A stretch of 64,000 bases of DNA from JBBROS01 sp963752225. Its GTDB lineage: Bacteria; Pseudomonadota; Alphaproteobacteria; Acetobacterales; Acetobacteraceae. The notes under the pieces are model-generated. The model saw nothing but the letters and a program-made list of their open reading frames with translations, had not been told where the DNA came from and did not search any database. The stretch spans positions 620,001-684,000 of the forward strand of contig CAVVXS010000009.1 of NCBI GenBank assembly GCA_963752225.1, written 5' to 3'. Positions 43,696 to 51,821 of the stretch are shown here, piece by piece (position 1 is the first letter of the stretch; the number at the start of each line of letters is the position of its first letter). The position numbers and the translations under genes were made by a program.

Positions 43696-44165
43696 CAGAC
43701 CGGCTCGTTCATGGTCAGCGCCGCCTGCCGGACGGCGTCGACGATCTTTGGATAGGCGGCGCAGCGGCACAGATTGCCGCTCATGGAGTCGCGGATCTCC
43801 TCGTCGCTGCTTGCGTGCCCTTCGTGCACGCAGCCAACCGCGCTCATGATCTGGCCCGGCGTGCAATAGCCGCACTGGTAGGCGTCGCAATCGAGAAACG
43901 CCTGCTGCATCGGGTGCAACGCGCCGGTTTCGTCCGACAAACCCTCGATCGTGGTCACCGCGCCGCGCACCGCGCCAGCCAGCACGAAACAAGAAAGCAC
44001 CCGCTGCCCGCCCACCAGCACGGTGCAGGCGCCGCACTGGCCCTGGTCGCAGCCCTTCTTGGTGCCGGTCAGCCCCATGGCCTCACGCAGCGCGTCGAGC
44101 AAGGTGACCCGGGGGTCGAGGCTGAGCCGATGCTCCCGCCCGTTGACCGTCAAAACCGTATCCAT
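43695..44165 (-). CDS. paoA: Aldehyde oxidoreductase, 2Fe-2S subunit (PaoA-like)
   Basis: The 156-residue iron-sulfur subunit. The plant-ferredoxin-type cluster is bound by C39, C44, C47 and C59 (CDQGQCGACTVLVGGQRVLSC). The helical domain cluster is bound by C98, C101, C133 and C135 (QCGYCTPGQIMSA...NLCRCAAYPK). ATG 44165 with AGGAG 7 bases upstream was chosen. There is no Tat signal, and even the longer frame to 44240 lacks one, unlike E. coli PaoA, whose Tat signal exports the complex. A cytoplasmic location is therefore inferred. Confidence 0.93.
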   Translation of the reverse strand: MDTVLTVNGREHRLSLDPRVTLLDALREAMGLTGTKKGCDQGQCGACTVLVGGQRVLSCFVLAGAVRGAVTTIEGLSDETGALHPMQQAFLDCDAYQCGYCTPGQIMSAVGCVHEGHASSDEEIRDSMSGNLCRCAAYPKIVDAVRQAALTMNEPV

Positions 44166-44549
44166 CGTCGCTCCTGCCAGCAGCACGTTCAACCGCGGCA
44201 ACGCAGCTTCAGGCACAGGGACACGCCGGCCCCCCAACACAACGGCGTAAGCGTTGTGCGCGCGTTTCGAACGCCCAACTTACCAAGTCGGACCGGGCGG
44301 GCGTTCGGCGACTGGCTCCCGAGCCGGCGGGCGATACCGGAGCGCGTCCGCCACGACCGCGAGGCGGCCGAGGACTGGCGACGGATGGGGCCACGGAGGT
44401 GGTCGCCGGTGACCCAAGTCGTGATCGCGACCACGTTCGGCGTCCAGGACGGTGATCCGACCTAGGGCCAGGACAGCCGCCCCGAGCGCCGCATTTGAAC
44501 AGCCCGGCCGCCGCCATTATCGTCGGGGCGTGACGGTTGAGGACTGGTC
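44166..44549. other. Gene-free region upstream of paoA with a hairpin
   Basis: The 384-bp divergent region between paoA (minus) and the M23 peptidase (plus) holds no supported gene. It contains a perfect inverted repeat CACAACG-GCGTAAG-CGTTGTG (44238-44258) about 75 bp upstream of the paoA start, a plausible operator or leader hairpin. No clear -35/-10 pair was found. Confidence 0.45.
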
Positions 44550-45776
44550 GTGATCCATAGGGCGGGTGAGCCGGTGCGTGTTCTGGCGAGGCTGCTGGTC
44601 GCTGCCGCGGCGTTCGTCGCCCCGCACGGCGTCCGGGACGCTGCGGCTCAAACCCTCAGGCAGGATGAGGTGCTGAGCTCGATTTCGGTGCAGGTGCTCA
44701 GCGCCCCGCATCCGGTGGCCGGCACTGACGGCCGCACGCATCTCGCGTACGAGCTGCTGGTCGTGAATCCGACCCACCTGTTCGTTCGGCTCGACGCGGT
44801 CGAGGCGCTCGACGGCGACCGGCACGGCCTGTCGCGGCTGGCGGGCAAGGCGCTTGCCGCGATGACGACCCTGTATTCCGGCAGCGACGCGACGCTGCCG
44901 CCCGGCGGCTCGGCGGCGGTGTTCATGGACGTCGCCGTTGCTGCGGACGCGCCGCTGCCGGCCCGGCTGGCTGCCCGGATCAGCATCAGCCGGCAAGCTG
45001 CCGGGGCGAACGGCCAGCCGGCGCCCTGGCCCGCCGACGCCCCGGTGCCGGCGGAGGTCAGCTTCGTCGGGGCCGAAACCGCCTTGGCATCACCGGCCAC
45101 CGTCGTCGCGCCGCCGCTCCGCGGCGAGGGCTGGGTCGCGGTCAACGGTTGCTGCGACAGCGTGACGTCGCACCGCGGCGCGATCATGGCCGTCAACGGG
45201 CGGTTGCGCGTGCCGGAGCGGTTCGCGATCGACTGGGTCCAGCTTGGACCGGACCGCCGGGTCGTGGCCGGCGATGCCGGCAGCCTGTCGAGCTATCGCT
45301 ATTACGGGACGCCGGTGCATGCGGCCGCGGCGGGCGTGGTCGTGAACCGTTACGACGGGGCCGACGAACAGGTTCCCGGAACGGACGCCAAGGGCATCAC
45401 CCCGGAAAGCATCGGCGGCAACATGCTCGTCGTCGACATCGGCGGCGGCGTTTACGCCTTCTACGCCCACCTGCAGAAGGGGAGCCTTCGGGTCGGCCTG
45501 GGCGATCGGGTGACCGCGGGCCAAGAGATCGGGCTCGTCGGCAACACCGGCAACTCGACGGCGCCGCACCTGCATTTCCAGCTCATGGACGGGCCGTCGC
45601 CATTGGACGCGGACAGCCTCCCATTCACCTTCACCCAGTTCCGCAGCCAGGGCGTCCTCGGCCCCGGCAGCGACGCGCTGCTCGAAACCGGGGCGCCGGC
45701 CCGGGTCGCTCCCGCCCGGGCCGGCGAGCACGCCGGGCAGATGCCGCTCAACGGCGAGGTCGTCGACTTCCCCTGA
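44550..45776 (+). CDS. Exported M23 family metallopeptidase
   Basis: A 408-residue exported protein with a C-terminal LytM/M23 peptidase domain that would cut peptidoglycan cross-bridges or act on other peptides. A signal region VRVLARLLVAAAAFVAPHGVRDAAAQ starts the protein. The N-terminal 200 residues form a beta-rich domain with no motif I recognise. The M23 domain has YYGTPVHAAAAGVV, YAFYAHLQKGSLRVGLGDRVTAGQEIGLVGNTGNST and the metal site HLHF (340-343). The start is GTG 44550 behind TTGAGGA. The upstream H-x-D zinc element is not obvious, so catalytic competence is uncertain. It is transcribed towards GH51. Confidence 0.85.
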   Translation: MIHRAGEPVRVLARLLVAAAAFVAPHGVRDAAAQTLRQDEVLSSISVQVLSAPHPVAGTDGRTHLAYELLVVNPTHLFVRLDAVEALDGDRHGLSRLAGKALAAMTTLYSGSDATLPPGGSAAVFMDVAVAADAPLPARLAARISISRQAAGANGQPAPWPADAPVPAEVSFVGAETALASPATVVAPPLRGEGWVAVNGCCDSVTSHRGAIMAVNGRLRVPERFAIDWVQLGPDRRVVAGDAGSLSSYRYYGTPVHAAAAGVVVNRYDGADEQVPGTDAKGITPESIGGNMLVVDIGGGVYAFYAHLQKGSLRVGLGDRVTAGQEIGLVGNTGNSTAPHLHFQLMDGPSPLDADSLPFTFTQFRSQGVLGPGSDALLETGAPARVAPARAGEHAGQMPLNGEVVDFP

Positions 45777-45788
45777 CCGGCGCCGCGG

Positions 45789-47333
45789 TCAGGCCGCCGC
45801 CAGCCGGATGATCGTCCACGACGCGGGCGGCAGTTCCGCCGCCACCGTTCCGCCCTCCCATGCGACGCCGTCCAGGAGCGCCGGCTTGATCCGGTCCGGC
45901 TGCTCGCTGGTGTTGGCTGCCTTGAGGTCGCCGTCGTGCAGGGTTTGCGCGTCGATCACGCGCAGGCTGCCCAGGCCGCGGATCTCGGCCCGGAGCCGCA
46001 GCGGCTGCCGCAGGTCGCGGTTCAACGCGAACACCGAGACGCCCCCGTCCTCCGTGTGCACGGCCGCCAGCTTCAGGTAGGGCACCGCCGGCAGCGGGAT
46101 CGGCGGATCGCTGGGGCCGCGCGGGTCGTGGTAGGCGGTCTCGTACGTCTCGCTCTCGACCCTCGCCCGCAGCACCTGGCCGCGCCCATGGTTGCTCATG
46201 TGCGCAAACGGCCAGAAGATCGTTTGCCGCCAGGCCCCGCCGCCGGTTTCGGTCATGATCGGCGCGATCACGTTCACCAGCTGCGCCAGCGACGCCGCCC
46301 GTACCCGGTCGGCGTGGTTCAGCAGCGCGATGCAGGCGCCGCCGAACGCCAGCGCGTCCTGCATGTCGTAGACTTCCTCCAGGATCGGCGGCGCCACCGG
46401 CCAGCCCGGCCGGGTGCGGTTGGCGGTGCGGCGCCGGGTCCGGTACCAGACGTTCCACTCGTCGAAGCTCAGCATGATCCGCTTGCGCGACCGGCGCCGG
46501 GCCGCCACCGCGTCGGCGATCGCCACGACCTCCTCGATGAAGTCGTCGATCAGGTCGGGGCTGGCGAGGAACGCCGCCGTGTCGTCGGCATAGTTGTTGA
46601 GGTAGGTGTGCAGCGAGATCCACTCGACCTGATCGAAGCTGTGCTGCAGCACCGTGTCCTCCCAGGCGCCATAGGTGCTCATGTTTCGCCCGGAGGAGCC
46701 GCAGGCGGCCAGCTCGATCGAAGGGTCCACCCAGCGCATCACCTTCGCCGCCTCGGTGGCGATGCGGCCGTACTCGTCAGCGGTCTTGGCACAGGTCTGC
46801 CAGGGGCCGTCCATCTCATTGCCGAGGCACCAGAACTTCACCCCGTGCGGCTGCTCCCAGCCGTGCTGCCGGCGCAGGTCGGACAGGGCGGTGCCGCCGG
46901 GATGGTTGCAATATTCGATGAACCGGCCCGCTTCCTCCGGCCCGCGCGTGCCGAGGTTCACCGCCAGCATCGGCTCGATCTCGGCCATCCGGCACCAATC
47001 GATGAATTCGTTGGTGCCGAACGTGTTGGGCTCGGTTGACAGCCAGGCGTAGTCGAGCCGGCGCGGCCGCTGCTCGACCGGGCCGACGCCGTCCTCCCAA
47101 TTGTAGCCGGACACGAAGTTGCCGCCGGGGTACCGCATGATGGTGGGCTTCAGCTCGCGCACCAGCGCCATGACGTCCTGCCGGAAGCCTTGGGCGTCGG
47201 CGGTGGGATGGCCGGGCTCGTAGATGCCGCCATAGACGCAGCGGCCGAGGTGCTCGATGAACGCCCCGAACAGCCGGCGATCGGTGGTGCCGATGGTGAA
47301 ATCCTTGTCCAGCAGGACCTTTGCGTCTCGCAT
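45789..47333 (-). CDS. Alpha-N-arabinofuranosidase, GH51
   Basis: Releases terminal alpha-L-arabinofuranose from arabino-oligosaccharides. The 514-residue protein has the family layout: IEHLGRCVYGGIYEPGHP at the N-terminus, IMRYPGGNFVSGYNWEDGVGP, acid/base Glu173 in GNEMDGPWQ, nucleophile Glu292 in SFDEWNVW, and a C-terminal beta domain (VFALNRDLRQPLRLRAEIRGLG). No signal peptide is seen, so it is cytoplasmic and would work on imported oligosaccharides. AGGAG lies 8 bases before ATG 47333. It is downstream of the ABC importer genes on the same strand and probably belongs to that module. Confidence 0.95.
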   Translation of the reverse strand: MRDAKVLLDKDFTIGTTDRRLFGAFIEHLGRCVYGGIYEPGHPTADAQGFRQDVMALVRELKPTIMRYPGGNFVSGYNWEDGVGPVEQRPRRLDYAWLSTEPNTFGTNEFIDWCRMAEIEPMLAVNLGTRGPEEAGRFIEYCNHPGGTALSDLRRQHGWEQPHGVKFWCLGNEMDGPWQTCAKTADEYGRIATEAAKVMRWVDPSIELAACGSSGRNMSTYGAWEDTVLQHSFDQVEWISLHTYLNNYADDTAAFLASPDLIDDFIEEVVAIADAVAARRRSRKRIMLSFDEWNVWYRTRRRTANRTRPGWPVAPPILEEVYDMQDALAFGGACIALLNHADRVRAASLAQLVNVIAPIMTETGGGAWRQTIFWPFAHMSNHGRGQVLRARVESETYETAYHDPRGPSDPPIPLPAVPYLKLAAVHTEDGGVSVFALNRDLRQPLRLRAEIRGLGSLRVIDAQTLHDGDLKAANTSEQPDRIKPALLDGVAWEGGTVAAELPPASWTIIRLAAA

Positions 47334-47357
47334 GTGTTGAGCTCCTGACCGGTCAGG

Positions 47358-47440
47358 CGAGGGGCTTTGCCCCTCGACCCCATCAAAGGCGCGCCTTTGA
47401 AATCCTGAATTAAAACTCGGGGTTTGGGGCCCGCGGCCCC
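47358..47440. repeat. Intergenic triple-hairpin element, copy B
   Basis: An 83-bp element in the gap between the GH51 start and the sugar-binding-protein stop, in reverse orientation to copy A. The modules are CGAGGGG-CTTTG-CCCCTCG (47358-47376), the perfect 16-bp palindrome CAAAGGCGCGCCTTTG (47384-47399) and GGGGCCCGCGGCCCC (47426-47440). The outer hairpin differs from copy A by a paired change, A-T to G-C. Confidence 0.85.
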
Positions 47441-47471
47441 AACGGGTCGAGGGCAGAGCCTTCGCCTTCCA

Positions 47472-48803
47472 TTACCGCCCCCGCAGCAACTGCTCGCTGC
47501 GCTCCTGCGCCGAGGCCGTGGCCTGCTCGACGGTCTTGCCGGTGTTGATCATCGCCGCGATCTCGTCGCCGATCACCGTCTGGAAGCCGAACTGCCGCCG
47601 CACGTCGTGCGGCGCCGCCCGCCCGAAGCTCGGAATGTCGGCCACATACTGCCGCAGCGGCAGCTTGGCGTATTCGGCCATCAGCGACTGCCGCGCCGGC
47701 AGGTGGCCGCCGCCGCGCGCCCAATCGAAATTGTGGTCCCACATGAATTTCAGGAACACGAGCGCCGCCTTCCGCTGCGCCGCGTCCGAGCCGCCGCGCG
47801 GCAACACCCAGGTGTGGTTGTCGGTCCAAACGTGCTGTTCGGCGAACAGCGACGGGAACACCCGCGCCGTGTAGCCGCCGGCCAGCGGCGAGCCCGGCTT
47901 TTCCGACGCCGCCAGCAGATCGTCGATCCGCCAGGTCCCGGTCATGTATGTGGCGCCGCCGCCGTTGATGAATGTGCCGAGCGCGCCGCCGCTGTCGAGC
48001 CCGCGCGTGACCGCCCCGGCCTGCGCCAGGCGCGACCACACCCCAAATGCCGCCTGCGAGGCGGGCGTCTTGAAGTCCGCCTTGTCGTAGCCGTTGGGGA
48101 AGATCGTCCCGTTCTGGTCATACAGCCAACAATAATAGCCGCGGGCGCCGTTGGCCTGGTCGCCGGACGCGGTGGTGGCCATCACGATGTAGGGCTTGCC
48201 GGTTTTATCCTGGATCGCCTTGGCCTGCATCAGCATCTCGTCCGGCGTTTTCGGCAGGATCGGCTGACCCTCCGCGTCCACCAGCCTTGCTTGCTTGAAC
48301 AGGTTGACGTTGATGTGCCAGAGCCAGGAATGCGTGTCCCACGGCATGGCGTAGACCTTGTCGTCGATGGTGACGCCGGTCCGGGCATTGGGGGTGAAAT
48401 CGGCCGGGTCGATGCCGACCGATTTCAGGTCGTCGCCGATCGGCTGCACCACGCGCGCCTTGACGAAATCGCCGAGCTGCGAGCTGTGCATCACCGCAAT
48501 CGCCGGGATGTCGTGCGCCGCCAGCCGGGCAGTGAGCTGCTGGTAGTACGGTCCCCACTCGATGATCTGCGGCTTGACGACGATGCCGTCCTTGTTGGTG
48601 GCGTTGAACAGGTTGACCAGGGTGGTCATGACCCCGCACTCGCCGCGCGCATGCGCCACGTCCTGCGAGGTGCCGTAGTCGCTTTCGCAGGCGCCGAAGA
48701 AGCGGGCGAAGGTAATTTCAGTCTTCGTCTGCGCGTGTGCGGCGCCGGACAGTGCGGCGACCGCGCCCACGACCAGCATCGTCCTGCCAAACCAGCCCGT
48801 CAT
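47472..48803 (-). CDS. ABC transporter sugar-binding protein
   Basis: The periplasmic solute-binding protein of a CUT1-type importer, 443 residues. The signal peptide is MTGWFGRTMLVVGAVAALSGAAHAQ. The family pattern (ITFARFFGACESDYGTSQDV, later TWRIDDLLAASEKPGSPLAGGYTA and FLKFMWDH) fits family 1 solute-binding proteins for oligosaccharides. Ligand cannot be told from sequence; the GH51 neighbour points to arabino-oligosaccharides. ATG 48803, with GGAGG 5 bases upstream, is better supported than the codon at 48815. It is transcribed after the two permease genes. Confidence 0.92.
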   Translation of the reverse strand: MTGWFGRTMLVVGAVAALSGAAHAQTKTEITFARFFGACESDYGTSQDVAHARGECGVMTTLVNLFNATNKDGIVVKPQIIEWGPYYQQLTARLAAHDIPAIAVMHSSQLGDFVKARVVQPIGDDLKSVGIDPADFTPNARTGVTIDDKVYAMPWDTHSWLWHINVNLFKQARLVDAEGQPILPKTPDEMLMQAKAIQDKTGKPYIVMATTASGDQANGARGYYCWLYDQNGTIFPNGYDKADFKTPASQAAFGVWSRLAQAGAVTRGLDSGGALGTFINGGGATYMTGTWRIDDLLAASEKPGSPLAGGYTARVFPSLFAEQHVWTDNHTWVLPRGGSDAAQRKAALVFLKFMWDHNFDWARGGGHLPARQSLMAEYAKLPLRQYVADIPSFGRAAPHDVRRQFGFQTVIGDEIAAMINTGKTVEQATASAQERSEQLLRGR

Positions 48804-48821
48804 CGAGTCCTCCATTGGTTT

Positions 48822-49664
48822 CTATTTGATGCCCGCGCCGCCGGCGGCGGCGTTGACGATGTGCCGCTGGAAAAACAGGTACAAAACAAGCACAGGCAGC
48901 CCGGCGAACACCGCCTGCGCCATCAGGAAGCCGAGCCCTTCGGTCTGGGAGAAGTTCGTCTGCATCGACGCGAGCCCGATCGTCAGCGTGTACATCTCGG
49001 GCTTGGTCGCCGACACCAGCGGCCAGAAATAGTCGTTCCACGCATGCAGGAACGTGTAGATCCCGAGCGTCGCCTGCGCCGGGATCGAAAGCGGGAGCAT
49101 GATGCGCCAGAACACCTTGAACCGCGACGCACTGTCGAGCAGCGCCGCCTCCTCGATCTCCGGCGAGATCGCCCGGAAGTATTGCGCCATCAGCAGCACC
49201 CCGAACGGAAACGCGAGCCGGGGCGCGATCAGCGCGGCGTAGGTATTGTGCAGGTGGAGTGCGGCGAAGATCGTGTGCAGCGGGACGATGATCGCCTGCT
49301 CCGGCACGGCAAACGCCGCAAGCGTCAGCGCGAACATCGCGCCCTTGCCGGGAAAGGCGGTGCGCGCGAAGCCATAGCCCGCCGCCGACGCGATCAGCAG
49401 AGTCAGCACCGTCTGCCCGACCGCCACGGCCGCCGAGTTCAGCATCCAGCCGAACACGGCCGAGCTGCCGAGGATGTCGGTGTAGTTCCGCAGCGTGAAC
49501 GGCGGCGACAGGATGCCGCCGGTGCTCGCCTGCAGCACTTCGTTCGGCTTGAACGACAGCGCCACCACCCAAACGATCGGCGCGATCCACACGACCACCA
49601 GCAGCACGACGGCGGCCAGGATCAGCCAATCGCCAACCTGCCGTGGCCGGCCCGGCAGCGCCAC
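48822..49664 (-). CDS. ABC transporter permease (MalG/UgpE type)
   Basis: The second membrane subunit of a CUT1 sugar importer, 280 residues with six predicted helices. The cytoplasmic coupling loop is EEAALLDSASRFKVFWRIMLPLSIPAQ (EAA motif). Topology and the ending ...LYLFFQRHIVNAAAGGAGIK match MalG-type proteins. GTG 49664 was chosen; it overlaps the preceding gene's TAG by one base (TAGTG), a tight coupling, and gives a family-like N-terminus. Confidence 0.93.
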   Translation of the reverse strand: MALPGRPRQVGDWLILAAVVLLVVVWIAPIVWVVALSFKPNEVLQASTGGILSPPFTLRNYTDILGSSAVFGWMLNSAAVAVGQTVLTLLIASAAGYGFARTAFPGKGAMFALTLAAFAVPEQAIIVPLHTIFAALHLHNTYAALIAPRLAFPFGVLLMAQYFRAISPEIEEAALLDSASRFKVFWRIMLPLSIPAQATLGIYTFLHAWNDYFWPLVSATKPEMYTLTIGLASMQTNFSQTEGLGFLMAQAVFAGLPVLVLYLFFQRHIVNAAAGGAGIK

Positions 49665-50595
49665 TACCGCTCGCCCCGCCGGCCGACCCAGACCTGGGCG
49701 CACGCCGCCAGCAGCATCAGCGCGAACAGCACCTGCGACGCCGCCGCCGCGTAGCCGAGCTGCCAGTCGCGGAACCCGACCTCGTAGATATACTGCACCA
49801 TCGGGCGCGACGCGTTGTCCGGGCCGCCGCCGGTGATCAGCATGACCTGGCCGAAGATCTGGAATTGCAGGATCACCTCGATCACTGCGACCAGCGCGAC
49901 CGTGCGCCGGATCTGCGGCAGCGTCACCGACCACAGGGTGCGGAACCGGCTGGCATTGTCGAGTGCCGCCGCCTCGTAGAGCTCGGGCGGGATCTGCTGC
50001 AGCGCGGCGAGGAACAGCGTCATCGGCAGGCCGATGATCCACCACACGGTCACGACCGCGACGCCGGGCAGAGCCAGGCGCGGGTTGGCGACGATGTCGG
50101 GCGCGCCGAGCCCGAACGGCCGCACGAGGTCGGCGATCAGGCCGCGCTCCGGCAAGTACACGAGGCGCCAGATCAATGTGACGACCGTGACCGACAGCAC
50201 CGACGAGCCGAAGAAGATCGCGCGGAACAGCGTGCTGACCCGCGTCCGGTCGTTGAGCGCCAGCGCCAGGAACAGGCCCAGGCCGACGAACACCGGCGTC
50301 GTCATCAGCACGAACGCCGCCGTGTTGCGCACCGAAACGAGGAAGATGGTGTCGTGCAGCAGGTTCGCGTAGTTGCCGAAGCCGACCGCCTCGTTGAATC
50401 CGCCCAGCATGTCGTAGTCCTGGAAGCTGAGCCACAGCCCGAGCCCCACCGGCAGCACCACCAGGCCGAGCAGAAGGAGCATGTAGGGCAGCACGAACAG
50501 CACGTTGCCCCAGGCGCGGCGCCCCACCCCGGCCGGCGCCGCGGCGGCGGTCACCGGGCGGAGCGGCGCGTCCCCGACCGTGCCGACCTGGGCGC

Positions 50596-50599
<4 letters not shown>
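49664..50599 (-). CDS. ABC transporter permease (MalF/UgpA type)
   Basis: The first membrane subunit of the CUT1 sugar importer, 311 residues with about six helices (NVLFVLPYMLLLLGLVVLPVGLGLWLSF first). The EAA coupling loop reads ELYEAAALDNASRFRTLWSVTLPQIRR. The ATG overlaps the ATPase stop by 4 bases (ATGA), and its own stop overlaps the next permease start, so the four transporter genes form one coupled unit in the order ATPase, permease, permease, binding protein. Confidence 0.93.
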
Positions 50600-51681
<1,082 letters not shown>

Positions 51682-51734
51682 CTTCCTGTCCTTTGCAGCG
51701 GAATTTTTTGTATTATCAAGGACGCTAGTGGAGC

Positions 51735-51744
51735 CGTTCGAACG
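51735..51744. promoter_or_regulatory. Palindrome in the divergent sugar-gene promoter region
   Basis: CGTTCGAACG is a perfect 10-bp palindrome midway between the ABC ATPase gene (minus) and the DUF1793 gene (plus). The flanks include an AT-rich run (AATTTTTTGTATTAT) towards the ATPase start. Palindromes with a central CG are typical LacI-family sugar-repressor sites, but no regulator gene is present, so this is a candidate only. Confidence 0.35.
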
Positions 51745-51821
51745 CTGTCAACCTGCCGGCCCGCCTGCGCGAACACGAGTCCTTGCCCACCAAGATCCTT
51801 GCCTATCAGGAGGCGAACCGC

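Noticed and set aside
44189..44517. Open frames of about 80-100 codons in the paoA upstream gap
   Set aside because: Arginine/proline-rich, no start-site support, overlapping each other; the gap is better read as regulatory DNA.
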